A DNA stretch of 64,000 nucleotides from Verrucomicrobia bacterium UBA1200 (GTDB taxonomy: Bacteria; Verrucomicrobiota; Kiritimatiellia; RFP12; UBA1067), in the NCBI GenBank assembly GCA_002309765.1, contig DBXY01000017.1, forward strand, positions 39,536 through 103,535, in the 5' to 3' direction. Position 1 is the stretch's first letter, and every line of letters starts with the position of its first letter. The translations under genes were made by a program, and so were the position numbers. The notes below the pieces were generated by a model. The model was not told the origin of the DNA, did not search any database, and was given only the letters and a program-made list of their open reading frames with translations. This document shows positions 9,176 to 18,439 of the stretch, one piece after another.

Positions 9176-12100
9176 ATGAAACGCTTTTTCCGCATGATCC
9201 CACTTCTTTGCGCCGCCTGCGCTTTCGCATATCTCCCGCCGGTTGACCGCCAGTCCGGCTTAGAACTGCGAATTATGGGGTTCGATGAGGACTCCTCGTC
9301 CAAAGAACTGAAAGTGGCGGAAGTGGCGCTGACCGGCGGAAAACCGCTGGAAATCAATGTCACCGCAAAAAACCAAAGCAAGGCGGCGGTGTCCGGCGAA
9401 CTGCGGGTATGGATGAATGACGACTGGGAAGTCGCCGACGCGACCAGAAAAATCGAGCTGCCAGCCGGAACCGAAAACCAGACCTTCACCTTCATCGCCA
9501 CCGCATCGCCTAGAACGCTGCGCGCTTTGTACCCCGTCCACGCGACCTTTTCTTTCCAAACTGAGGCCGGTACGGTAACGTTGCATCCGATCGCGATCTT
9601 CCGCGCCATCCCGCCCGCCCACGCCAGCGCCAACGTCACGGAACAGGGAATACCGCCCACCGCCCTGAAACCTGGCATCACCCGGTTGACCTCCGACACC
9701 GATTATTTCGCGTCTTACCGGTTTAAAGGCGATACGCATCCGCTCGGACAAAATTTTTCCGGCAACGACCATACGAGCGGAACGCTGTTCGCCAAAGAAC
9801 GGCACACTATCGACGGCCAAGAGAAATCGGTCTTCACCATACACCCGCCTTGGCGCAAAGGCGCCGGAGACGTATCGGCAAAATTCCCGATCGCCCTGCC
9901 CGCCGGAGAGAAAGCGAAGCTCGTATTCTCCACCGCAATCCGCGAGAACCATGAAAACGAACCGCCCAGCGACGGCACCGAACACAAGGTGTTGGTACAC
10001 ACCGCCAACGGAGCGGTCAAAGACCTCTTTTCCCGATTTTCAAAAAGCAAATCCTGGCAGCCCGCCGAAGTCGATCTTTCAGATTATGCGGGTCAGTCGG
10101 TTATGCTGGAACTCTTCACCGGTCCCGGCCCGCGCAACGACACCACCTGCGACCAATGCTATTGGGGAAATCCGGCCATATTAATCGGCGACCTGAAAAT
10201 GAAAAATATTTCGCCGACAGCAGAGCAACGTAACGCTGAAACCGTCATCGCCGCCGCATTGAAACAGGCGGCAAGCGCCGTTAACGGCGAGACCGATACG
10301 GCAAAAGGGAGTTTCCGGCTGACGGTGAACGGCACGGAATTCGGCGCGGCGGTGGCATGCGGCCCCCACGGTATTTTTGACGGAGCGATCGCTTTCGCCG
10401 CCAGTGACACAAACCTCAATCTCGCATTCTACGGGTTCGAATGCGAGGTGGACGGCATCCCGATCGACAGTCCCGATTTCGAAATGCCGGTCAAGCGCTA
10501 CGAGACCGCCGTTGACGGCAATCGGCTGATCATCACCCACTGGCTGACCGTCAACCGGTATGACCAACCGGTACCGGCGCGGCTTACGGTTTGCGCCGAC
10601 CGCGCCGCGCTAAAATTCGCTTGGGATATGCCGGGCGTAAAACGCGACAAAACCGGCAACCCGCGTTTCACCAAACTCGCGCTCGGACCCTCCACGTTAC
10701 CGGTGTGGCGAGCATACGCCGGCTTCGGCAACGTTATTGAGCGGCCCCAAAACTTCAACCTCAGCGCTAGCGGCTTCGGGCTTAGTACCCGCCATATCGG
10801 GGGCGACTACCTTATCGACGACAACGGCAAGACGATCAGTCTGCTGCAGCACTCAGCAGTTTTTCCGGACCAACTGATCTGCAACGCGGAAAAGAAACGC
10901 TACGCTCTGGTGGCGCACCATGACAACACCTTCTCGTTCGTGCCCTCAGTCAAAGGCGCATTCGACGCCGCCCGCGCTTTCCGCGACCAAAGCGGCTACC
11001 GCGCCGCGCCCGGAGTCAAACAGATGCTCGGTACAATGTGCCTCGACCAATGGGGCGGCGATTATCTCCGCGCCGCGAAAGATTTGGAATCCGCCGCGAT
11101 GTACGGCATCGAAGACGCGGTGTTCGTCAAACACGATTGGCAACACTGGGGTTACGACTACCGCCTCCCGGAAATTTATCCGCCTCACGGCAAGAACGAG
11201 AATTTCATGGCGATGCGCCAGGCGGCCAAAGATTCCGGAATTCTCTTTTGCCCGCACGACAACTACATCGACTTCTATCCCGATGCAGAGGGCTTTTCCT
11301 ATGACCAAATCATTTTCAACCCCAACGGCACTCCGCAAGAGGCGTGGTACAACGAAGGCCGCCACGCGTTGAGCTACCGCTGGATGCCCCACGCGTTCCG
11401 CCCGTGGATGAAAAACAATATGCGGCTGATGAGGGACAATTTTGCGCCGGACTCGCTATTCATCGACGTGTTCTCCGCCATCAGTCCGATGGACTATTAC
11501 GACCGCGACCACAATTTCTACTCCAAGGAGCGCACCGCCCGCGAATGGGGCGATGCCTTCAACACCTGCCGCAAGATGCTGAAAGCGCAAGGCCCGATGA
11601 TCAGCGAAGCCGGCACCGACGCTCTGATCGGTTCGCTCGACGCCGGACAGTCCGACCATTTTGGCGCGGAACGCTGGATGTCCAAAAACCAGTTTGCCGA
11701 CAGCGAACGGGTACCGTGGCATGACATGGTAACGCACGGCAAATTCGTGCTGTTCGCCGGCGGCCTGGGCGGGCGCTACGCGGCACAAGATTGGAAAACC
11801 AACGGCGACCCGCTAATCCACGGTTACGGTTCCGACGACTATCTTTCCAACACCGTTATTGGCGGACGGAATCCCATGTGCGACGGACCGTTCAACCGCC
11901 GGGCGGTTGCCACCTACTGGCTGTTGCACGATGTCTGCGCCGAACTGGCGCGGGAGAGTTTGGAGTCCCACCAGTTCGGAAACACCGTCCATCAGCAGCA
12001 TACCACTTTCAGTAACGGGGCGGAAGTGTGGATTAACCGCGAGACCAACACCACGGTAACCGTTGTAAACCGCGACCTGCCCCCTTACGGGTTTTACGCT

Positions 12101-12982
12101 AAAACCAAAAACTGCGAGGCGGGTGTGGTTACCGCCCACGGTCAGCGCTTCGGATTCGCCAGTTCGCCTAACGCGATTTTCATCGATGCCAGACCCGCTT
12201 ACAACGCAACCGGCGACAAGGATTATTCCTCCGCCGTAAAAGGCGGCAGCCACCTTGGCGGCGGAAAATTCAAAATAGACTGCGAGGTGACGCTTGACAA
12301 GGCAATCAAAGGCTATGCGCCATTCGTGCATATCACCCCGCCTCTGGACGACCGCAAGGAAAACATCATCTTCTTCCAGGGCGGGATGTCGTTTCCGAAT
12401 GACGCGTTAACCAAAACCGGAAAGTTTGACGCCGCGATTTCTCTCGCCCTACCGGATGATCTGCCCAGCGGCAAGTACTTGGTCCGTTACGGGTTTTTCC
12501 TTCCCACGCACGGCCACCGCGCCCAGCCCGGCCGCAGCCAAACCGACTTACAAGCCCGCGTCCTGGCAGGCACTTTGCTGATTGACCGCGACAAAGGATT
12601 GATGGAGTTCAGCAAAGAAACCGGATGGCGTAGCACATTCCCGCCGGACACAAATATGGACGGAAAGACGGTGGCGTACCATGGAATCGTCACCGACGGC
12701 GCGTTCCGGATTGTGTACAAGCCTCGCAACGTTCTCAAGAAAATATTCGGTTTCAGCCGGGAATGGCTGTTGGTCCCGCTACCCGGATCGCGCCCCTTCT
12801 CCGCCGATATTGATATGGCGGCGTTAGGCGTCAAAGGTGCGGAAGTGGAAAACATTTCGCCGGTTAACCAGTTGACGCCGAACGGGGAGGAAAAGGTTGA
12901 GACGCAGTGGTCCCAAGACGGGGACTGCCTAAGCATTAGTTGTCACGCCGACTCCGCCGCCTACCTGATCCGCTTCAAATAA
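9176..12982 (+). CDS. Large secreted GH101/GH129-like glycoside hydrolase
   Basis: 1268 residues with a signal peptide (MKRFFRM... ending CAFA). Beta-sandwich regions occupy about 20-560; one near 210-330 resembles a galactose-binding fold. A TIM barrel follows, with VFVKHDWQHWGYDY, FCPHDNYIDFYPD and the two acidic residues expected of the retaining GH101/GH129/DUF5696 type: an aspartate near 762 in LFIDVFSA and a glutamate near 810 in ISEAGTD. Accessory domains close the protein. GH101 and GH129 enzymes release O-linked glycans or GalNAc from mucin-type proteins; substrate here is inferred. A terminator separates it from the esterase, so it has its own transcript. The family placement is by motif only. 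Confidence 0.75.
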   Translation: MKRFFRMIPLLCAACAFAYLPPVDRQSGLELRIMGFDEDSSSKELKVAEVALTGGKPLEINVTAKNQSKAAVSGELRVWMNDDWEVADATRKIELPAGTENQTFTFIATASPRTLRALYPVHATFSFQTEAGTVTLHPIAIFRAIPPAHASANVTEQGIPPTALKPGITRLTSDTDYFASYRFKGDTHPLGQNFSGNDHTSGTLFAKERHTIDGQEKSVFTIHPPWRKGAGDVSAKFPIALPAGEKAKLVFSTAIRENHENEPPSDGTEHKVLVHTANGAVKDLFSRFSKSKSWQPAEVDLSDYAGQSVMLELFTGPGPRNDTTCDQCYWGNPAILIGDLKMKNISPTAEQRNAETVIAAALKQAASAVNGETDTAKGSFRLTVNGTEFGAAVACGPHGIFDGAIAFAASDTNLNLAFYGFECEVDGIPIDSPDFEMPVKRYETAVDGNRLIITHWLTVNRYDQPVPARLTVCADRAALKFAWDMPGVKRDKTGNPRFTKLALGPSTLPVWRAYAGFGNVIERPQNFNLSASGFGLSTRHIGGDYLIDDNGKTISLLQHSAVFPDQLICNAEKKRYALVAHHDNTFSFVPSVKGAFDAARAFRDQSGYRAAPGVKQMLGTMCLDQWGGDYLRAAKDLESAAMYGIEDAVFVKHDWQHWGYDYRLPEIYPPHGKNENFMAMRQAAKDSGILFCPHDNYIDFYPDAEGFSYDQIIFNPNGTPQEAWYNEGRHALSYRWMPHAFRPWMKNNMRLMRDNFAPDSLFIDVFSAISPMDYYDRDHNFYSKERTAREWGDAFNTCRKMLKAQGPMISEAGTDALIGSLDAGQSDHFGAERWMSKNQFADSERVPWHDMVTHGKFVLFAGGLGGRYAAQDWKTNGDPLIHGYGSDDYLSNTVIGGRNPMCDGPFNRRAVATYWLLHDVCAELARESLESHQFGNTVHQQHTTFSNGAEVWINRETNTTVTVVNRDLPPYGFYAKTKNCEAGVVTAHGQRFGFASSPNAIFIDARPAYNATGDKDYSSAVKGGSHLGGGKFKIDCEVTLDKAIKGYAPFVHITPPLDDRKENIIFFQGGMSFPNDALTKTGKFDAAISLALPDDLPSGKYLVRYGFFLPTHGHRAQPGRSQTDLQARVLAGTLLIDRDKGLMEFSKETGWRSTFPPDTNMDGKTVAYHGIVTDGAFRIVYKPRNVLKKIFGFSREWLLVPLPGSRPFSADIDMAALGVKGAEVENISPVNQLTPNGEEKVETQWSQDGDCLSISCHADSAAYLIRFK

Positions 12983-12995
12983 AAGAAGCGGGAAA

Positions 12996-14801
12996 TTATT
13001 GCGGCGGCTGGACAAAGGAGACTATTGCGCGGCGGAAATTCGGATTGACGTTACCCCAATTGCGGAAAACTTTCTGCCATTCGCCGGCGTCTCGAAGTTC
13101 GCGGTATTTGGGCAGGGAAAGCTCTTTCCGGGGCGATGCCACCATCGTGGTGGTACGCGACACCGGCAAGTATTCCGTCCAATGCACCGGGACATCGTGA
13201 AACCTTCCGTCGCCGCCAAATTTGGAGACGTAATCGGTACGCGGTTCGCCGCGGTAGCCATAGGCGGTAACCGCCACGCTCTGCGTGTCGCTGCAAGTGT
13301 CGGTTATTTTCGCCTTCAGGATATTTCTCGTCACCGATTGCGCGTGCTTAAATTTTTCTTCGCCGTGGTAGTTGGCCTGCGACTCATGCTCCCAATACGA
13401 TGGGAAAGACGGGCCGAGACCGTAAATCGATTTGTGCGTGCGGGTTTGCTGGAAAAGCGGAACAGCCAACAACGGCGCCAGTGAAAAATATACCGACTTG
13501 AAAAAATCATTGTTGAAATCCAGAAACTTTCGCCGGATCTGGTCATAGTCATAATCATAGAACTGGCTGGGATCGGTATCGATACGGGTGTTGGCCAAAT
13601 GCTTTGGTACCACCTTGTTGATTTTCCGGCGCTTCTCCATCAGGAAATCATCGCCGTATCCGATTCGCTTGGGATCTTTAAGCAGCAGTATCATCTGCTG
13701 TTGCGCCAACGGAGTAAAAAGCATCCTGAAATGCACCTCGCTGCTGCGGTTGGTGCAGTTGAAGAGCACCTCGAACTCTTTGTTCGCCATCATGGTGAAA
13801 TTATTGTCGTCGTCGAGATTCCTTGAGAAACTCTCCAACTTTTTAACCGCCCGATCCTTTTTGCGACGGTCCCAGAAACCGTCACCGACATTGGCCAGTC
13901 CGGACGGTCTTCTGGAAAAACTCAATTCCGGCGTGGCGTCGTTTCCAAACAGCAGGAACTTTTCCTCGGAGTAAACCGGGATGGGTTTGTCCACCGAAGC
14001 GTACAGCGTTTGCGAACGGGTTACGGTACGCGGGCGTCCCTCGGAGTCGGACACGGTTTCCCGCCAAGAAATACGCAAACTGCCGTGATAGGTTTTGGTT
14101 CCGGTCGACTTGCGCAGCGTCTGCGCCACCACAAACGGGTTGCCGTTGATTTCGCCGCTCTGCGAGCATAAGACAGATCGGTCCGGATCTTCAAAGCAGT
14201 CCCAGCCGAAATCTTCGACCAACTCCGTCATCCGGCTTTCGTTGAAATAAGGGTCGAGCTTGATGCGCGGCACGGTTTGTTCCACCAGTCGCGCGGTATG
14301 ATCCCAATCGAAAAGCGCGTTCAGCGGGGCCATCTGATCCCACGCTTTTGTTTTTACGGTCTTAATCTTTTCCTGCAGCGAGGCAAGCGCGGAACGGCGC
14401 GACTTGATCGACGGGGAAAGGCAGAAAAAGCAAAGCGCTGCCGCCGCCACGCCGACAAGCAACACGATTATGGTAATGCCCGAATCGTCAAACAACGAGT
14501 CGAACGGGAAACTAAACAAATCGCTATCGGCAAGAAAATTCCAAAACAATACCCCCGCCGCGGCAATCCACGCCAGCGTCAACAACGTTCGAAAGGATTG
14601 CAGACAATCCAACTTTGACTGCACCTTTTCGGCGGAGGTATTTAATTGGCGCAATTCCGCTAAGGTTTTACGGTTTTCGCGGACATCGATTCCGGACTCG
14701 CGAACCAGCCCGTCAAACATTGCCTCCGCATTTTTTGCGAAGGCATCGCGAAACTCGCCATCGAACCGCCCCAGCGGCTCATAGACATCAGCTTCAATCA
14801 A
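12996..14801 (-). CDS. Large membrane-anchored protein partnered with LemA
   Basis: 601 residues with two close hydrophobic helices near 70-90 and 105-130 and then a long soluble part rich in charged and aromatic residues. The start overlaps the lemA stop by 4 nt (ATGA), indicating translational coupling. Large membrane proteins of this organisation are often encoded next to lemA (MAG1210-like in mycoplasmas); the likeness is in layout rather than a motif I can point to. No catalytic residues are recognised. It converges with the glycosidase gene, with 13 nt between stops. Confidence 0.65.
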   Translation of the reverse strand: MIEADVYEPLGRFDGEFRDAFAKNAEAMFDGLVRESGIDVRENRKTLAELRQLNTSAEKVQSKLDCLQSFRTLLTLAWIAAAGVLFWNFLADSDLFSFPFDSLFDDSGITIIVLLVGVAAAALCFFCLSPSIKSRRSALASLQEKIKTVKTKAWDQMAPLNALFDWDHTARLVEQTVPRIKLDPYFNESRMTELVEDFGWDCFEDPDRSVLCSQSGEINGNPFVVAQTLRKSTGTKTYHGSLRISWRETVSDSEGRPRTVTRSQTLYASVDKPIPVYSEEKFLLFGNDATPELSFSRRPSGLANVGDGFWDRRKKDRAVKKLESFSRNLDDDNNFTMMANKEFEVLFNCTNRSSEVHFRMLFTPLAQQQMILLLKDPKRIGYGDDFLMEKRRKINKVVPKHLANTRIDTDPSQFYDYDYDQIRRKFLDFNNDFFKSVYFSLAPLLAVPLFQQTRTHKSIYGLGPSFPSYWEHESQANYHGEEKFKHAQSVTRNILKAKITDTCSDTQSVAVTAYGYRGEPRTDYVSKFGGDGRFHDVPVHWTEYLPVSRTTTMVASPRKELSLPKYRELRDAGEWQKVFRNWGNVNPNFRRAIVSFVQPPQ

Positions 14802-15466
14802 AAGAAGGTGCCTCTGGCTTTGGCCTTGGTTTCAGCCGAGGCCGTAAACGGAATACGTGTGGTGTAACCTTGGCGGGCGGCGACGATCATCTTGGTCGGC
14901 CAAGAGAAGATGTCGCTGTTCCATTGGGTTACCGTGTCGTTGTATAGCGCGCGGGCGGCGGTGATCTCTTTCTGAAGATAGCTGTTCTGCTGCATCGCGT
15001 CCGCGATCGCCTGATGGGCCTTAAGCTCCGGATAAGCCTCAACCTGCGGGAACAAGCGTCCGAACGCGGTGTCGAGCTGCTGCGACACTACGTTGCGCTG
15101 GGCATCGTTCGCCGCGCGTCCGCCGCCGCGATAGGCCGCCACCGCCGTCATCACGTCCTTGTCCAGATCAATTGCCTTGGTCACCAGCGGAGCGACGTTC
15201 TGCAAAATCTGCACCCGCTGCTCAAGGTAATTGTCAATCTGGGAAGCGTCTGCCTGAATCTTCTGTTGAAGCTTGCGCAGGTAATTGTGCGCCCCGATTT
15301 TCATAAAGAGGAAAATCAGCCCCGGAATAATCCCGAGTACCCAAAGCATAATCTCAAACAACACGGAGCCAAAGCCTACCTTAACCGGGATCTGCCGTTC
15401 AATGACGTTAATATCGCGCCCCGCGCCGTTCACCGGTCCAGTCAACTCGTCCAACTCGTTTGCCAT
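14798..15466 (-). CDS. lemA: LemA family protein
   Basis: 222 residues. After a short cytosolic N-terminus there is one transmembrane helix (about 34-54), then the LemA four-helix coiled-coil region with the characteristic stretch LEQRVQILQNVAPLV and QLDTAFGRLFPQVEAYPELKAHQ, close to the family pattern of LFAVAENYPDLKAN. It starts after AAGGAG and lies 51 nt downstream of dxr on the same strand. LemA proteins are membrane-associated with no settled function. Confidence 0.92.
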   Translation of the reverse strand: MANELDELTGPVNGAGRDINVIERQIPVKVGFGSVLFEIMLWVLGIIPGLIFLFMKIGAHNYLRKLQQKIQADASQIDNYLEQRVQILQNVAPLVTKAIDLDKDVMTAVAAYRGGGRAANDAQRNVVSQQLDTAFGRLFPQVEAYPELKAHQAIADAMQQNSYLQKEITAARALYNDTVTQWNSDIFSWPTKMIVAARQGYTTRIPFTASAETKAKARGTFF

Positions 15467-15517
15467 ATCCGTTCTCCTTTTTACCGTTTAACCACAAAAA
15501 AACGAATCCGCTTCGCC

Positions 15518-16720
15518 TTACACCTTTGCCAATTTTTCTTCCGCCGCAGACTTTGCCCATTCTGACGCGGCGAAAATCTGCTCCAGCGTATCGCCGGGCA
15601 GTACGCGGTGATCGGACATCACCGCCTCGACCAGCCGCCAAATTCCGGCGAAAGTAATCCGCCCCGCCAAAAAGGCGGCAACCGCCACCTCGTCGGCCGC
15701 GTTCAGCACCGCCGGCATCGTTCCGCCGGCGACCATCGCCTCCCGCGCTAACCGCAGGCACGGGAAACGCTTCTCGTCGGGCTTGCCGAAGGTAAGCCCG
15801 CCCAACGCAGGAAGATCAACGGCGGGCATAGGACTCGCGCACCGTTGCGGCCAGGTGAAGGCATACTGGATCGGGTAGCGCATATCCGGCGGCGCCAGCT
15901 GCGCCACGGTTGACCCGTCGATAAAGGTCACCATCGAATGGATGATGCTTTGCGGATGTACCACCACTTCAATGTCACGCACCGGCACATTGAACAGCCA
16001 TCCCGCCTCCATGATCTCCAAGCCCTTGTTCATCATCGTGGCGGAATCCACGGTCACCTTCGGCCCCATAGCCCAACGCGGATGGTTGAGCGCCTCGAAC
16101 ACCTTGACTCGCTCGAAATCGACCTCCGGCCGCAACGCAAAAGGCCCACCGGACGCGGTAAGCACCAACGAGCGCACGGATTTCTCGGAGGCCTCTGCCC
16201 CGGCGAAAACTCCGTTGCGCACGCATGACGGTACGGCCCGGGAATCCTGCAACGCTTGGAAAATCGCGCTGTGTTCACTGTCCACCGGCACCAGCAGACT
16301 GCCGGTCTCCCGGCAAGCGGCGGTAACCAGCCCACCAGCCGCGACCAACACCTCTTTGTTGGCCAGCGCGATCCGGCGGCCAAGACGCACCGCCGCCATG
16401 GTCGGTTTCAGACCGGACATCCCGACCATCGCCGAAAGCACGATATCCACTCCGTCCAATGCCGCAAGTTCGCAAACCCCGGACTCCCCGGCCAGAACCC
16501 GAATCCCGTGGGGACGGGCAAGCTCCTCGGCCCGGCGGGCGGCGGCAGGATCGCCCACCGCCACGGTCGGCACCCGAAATTCAACCGCCTGCTCGATTAA
16601 CCGTTCCACTTTTGAACGGGCGGCCAAACCCGCCACACGGTGTTCCGGCCCCAGTGCCGACAGCACCCGCAGTGCGTTCTCGCCAATCGATCCCGTACTT
16701 CCAAGCAAAACGTAGTTCAT
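15518..16720 (-). CDS. dxr: 1-deoxy-D-xylulose 5-phosphate reductoisomerase
   Basis: Cytosolic enzyme of the MEP isoprenoid pathway, converting DXP to MEP with NADPH. 400 residues, the usual length. NADPH-binding GSTGSIG at 7-13; ALANKEVLVAAG, the substrate and metal region VDSEHSAIFQAL, TASGGPF, and the MGPKVTVDSATMMNKGLEIMEA block are all present, followed by VVHPQSIIHSMVTFIDGS. It lies five nt after the preceding minus-strand gene and is probably part of the same operon. The presence of dxr shows that the organism uses the MEP rather than the mevalonate route. Confidence 0.97.
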   Translation of the reverse strand: MNYVLLGSTGSIGENALRVLSALGPEHRVAGLAARSKVERLIEQAVEFRVPTVAVGDPAAARRAEELARPHGIRVLAGESGVCELAALDGVDIVLSAMVGMSGLKPTMAAVRLGRRIALANKEVLVAAGGLVTAACRETGSLLVPVDSEHSAIFQALQDSRAVPSCVRNGVFAGAEASEKSVRSLVLTASGGPFALRPEVDFERVKVFEALNHPRWAMGPKVTVDSATMMNKGLEIMEAGWLFNVPVRDIEVVVHPQSIIHSMVTFIDGSTVAQLAPPDMRYPIQYAFTWPQRCASPMPAVDLPALGGLTFGKPDEKRFPCLRLAREAMVAGGTMPAVLNAADEVAVAAFLAGRITFAGIWRLVEAVMSDHRVLPGDTLEQIFAASEWAKSAAEEKLAKV

Positions 16721-16725
16721 CTGGA

Positions 16726-18420
16726 CTACTCCGTAACTCTGAACTTGAAGCAGCGTGAGGTTGCTACCGAAATTCCGGTTTTAATCACCCGGAGCCCTAC
16801 CACCGCGTCGCCGGCGCTACCGGCCGGGAAAAGTTTCGGATCGGCTTTAAGCAAGAAACCCCGCCGACCGTTCTCGTCCGGCATATTGACCGTTACCTGC
16901 AACCCCGATTCCGGCCACACCACGTAAGGCTCGTAAATCTCCTCCCACGATTTGGTCATATACGGCGAAGAAACGTCCAGCGCCCCGCCGGCCTTGGCGG
17001 AGATTCTTGCCGTAAAGTTTGAAGCCACATTCAAAACGCGGAACTTTGCCACCCTGCCTAAGGCATAGTCAAGCCCCATCGCCTTGGGCAACGATTGGCC
17101 GTCACGCTCCTGCCGCACCGGCTCCACCGGACGGACAATGGTCTCGCCATTCACATTGGCGGACGCCGCCATATCCAGCGAGAAAGAAGTTTTCGGATAG
17201 CGGTGGCTATCGGTGGAAACCGTCATCACGCCCTTGCTCTCACCGGCGGGAATGTAGCCGCCCTCAAAGCAAATTCCCAACGGCGGGTAGCTCAAAAAAA
17301 CCTGTATCGGCCCGGTATAGCCGTTCTGCCGTTCCGCTTGCAGCCACACCAATCCGCTGCCGCCGGCGGGAATACTGACCGACGCCGGCGACATCCAAAC
17401 CCGGAAATCCGGGGCGGGCGGCAAATCGGAAATTAACTTGAAATCCAGTCCCGGCAAAGCCAGCGAATCACCAAAAATCGCCTCGCGGCACAGGGCTTCG
17501 TCCTTGCCGCCGGTAAATAGCCGGATCCGGTTTTGCGGCAGATTGAACCCGTCCAGCGACACGTTGGTACTGGAACCCTTTTTCGCCTCCGTCGGCGAGA
17601 TGCCGGTGATAAGCGGTAGCTTTCCAAGCAGCACCCGGTAAACCGCCGAATTGATATTGTTGGTGACGGAAGTGCCAACCCGGAGTTTATAAACCCCGGT
17701 TTCGGGAATGGTCAACACCTTGGCGGACAGACCGCGGCCCAACTCGAATTTCTCCGATTTGCAAAGGCTGTCATCCGCCCCGTAGAAATTCAGTTTGGGA
17801 GTGGCCGATGAACTCGTAAACGGACGCGTTTGCCAGACCGGATAAGCCACAATCTGCTCGCCGGCAGTGGCTTGGAATCTGTAAAAATCCGCACTTTTAC
17901 GGGTCAATCCGGCGCTACCGTTTAGGCACACCGGCAACGGCCCCGCGTCCCGGACACTGGACCGGTCTCTTGCGGTAATCGGCTCCGTCAATTCGCGCAT
18001 CGCCCGGACATCGAACATCAGCGGTTCGCAAATCCGGACCGGATTGCAAATACGCAACTCCCTGATCCCCGGTTTCGCGTCAGGCTCAATGACCACTTTG
18101 AACCGATGGACCGGCAAACGCGCCTTGACAAGGTTGGTTTCGGATGTTCTCCCGATATAAACCGCGCGAACCCCCTCGCCGCTGACAATGGCGGAATTCA
18201 CCGTTTCCAAATTCACACCGCCCACCCGGACTTCGAACTCGCTTCCAGGCTCGCCCCCGGAAGGATAGACGTAATTGCATTGCGGCGAGATGGTCTTGTG
18301 CATGGGTGGGGAAAACGCCAACGCCGTGCCCAAGCCGGCAAAACCCGCCGCCCAAATTACGGTGCGACGGATTCTCCTGGCTAATGCAAGGTCAATTCGT
18401 TTATTGCGAGTGGTCATCAT
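16726..18420 (-). CDS. Secreted protein with IPT/TIG-like beta domains, function unknown
   Basis: About 564 residues. An arginine-rich N-terminus and a hydrophobic segment near 20-36 form a signal anchor or signal peptide. The mature protein contains a repeated beta-sandwich style: YVYPSGGEPGSEFEVRVGGVNL near 55 and ITGISPTEAKKGSSTNVSLDGFNL near 275 both read as IPT/TIG-like domains, separated by a region resembling bacterial pre-peptidase C-terminal domains (SADFYRFQATAGEQIV). Proteins of this build are common in Planctomycetes and relatives. No enzyme motif. The ATG at 18420 has only a weak Shine-Dalgarno and lies 19 nt after the DUF3857 gene, so translation may depend on that gene. Confidence 0.7.
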   Translation of the reverse strand: MMTTRNKRIDLALARRIRRTVIWAAGFAGLGTALAFSPPMHKTISPQCNYVYPSGGEPGSEFEVRVGGVNLETVNSAIVSGEGVRAVYIGRTSETNLVKARLPVHRFKVVIEPDAKPGIRELRICNPVRICEPLMFDVRAMRELTEPITARDRSSVRDAGPLPVCLNGSAGLTRKSADFYRFQATAGEQIVAYPVWQTRPFTSSSATPKLNFYGADDSLCKSEKFELGRGLSAKVLTIPETGVYKLRVGTSVTNNINSAVYRVLLGKLPLITGISPTEAKKGSSTNVSLDGFNLPQNRIRLFTGGKDEALCREAIFGDSLALPGLDFKLISDLPPAPDFRVWMSPASVSIPAGGSGLVWLQAERQNGYTGPIQVFLSYPPLGICFEGGYIPAGESKGVMTVSTDSHRYPKTSFSLDMAASANVNGETIVRPVEPVRQERDGQSLPKAMGLDYALGRVAKFRVLNVASNFTARISAKAGGALDVSSPYMTKSWEEIYEPYVVWPESGLQVTVNMPDENGRRGFLLKADPKLFPAGSAGDAVVGLRVIKTGISVATSRCFKFRVTE

Positions 18421-18439
18421 CAAAGCCGATTGTTCTAGG

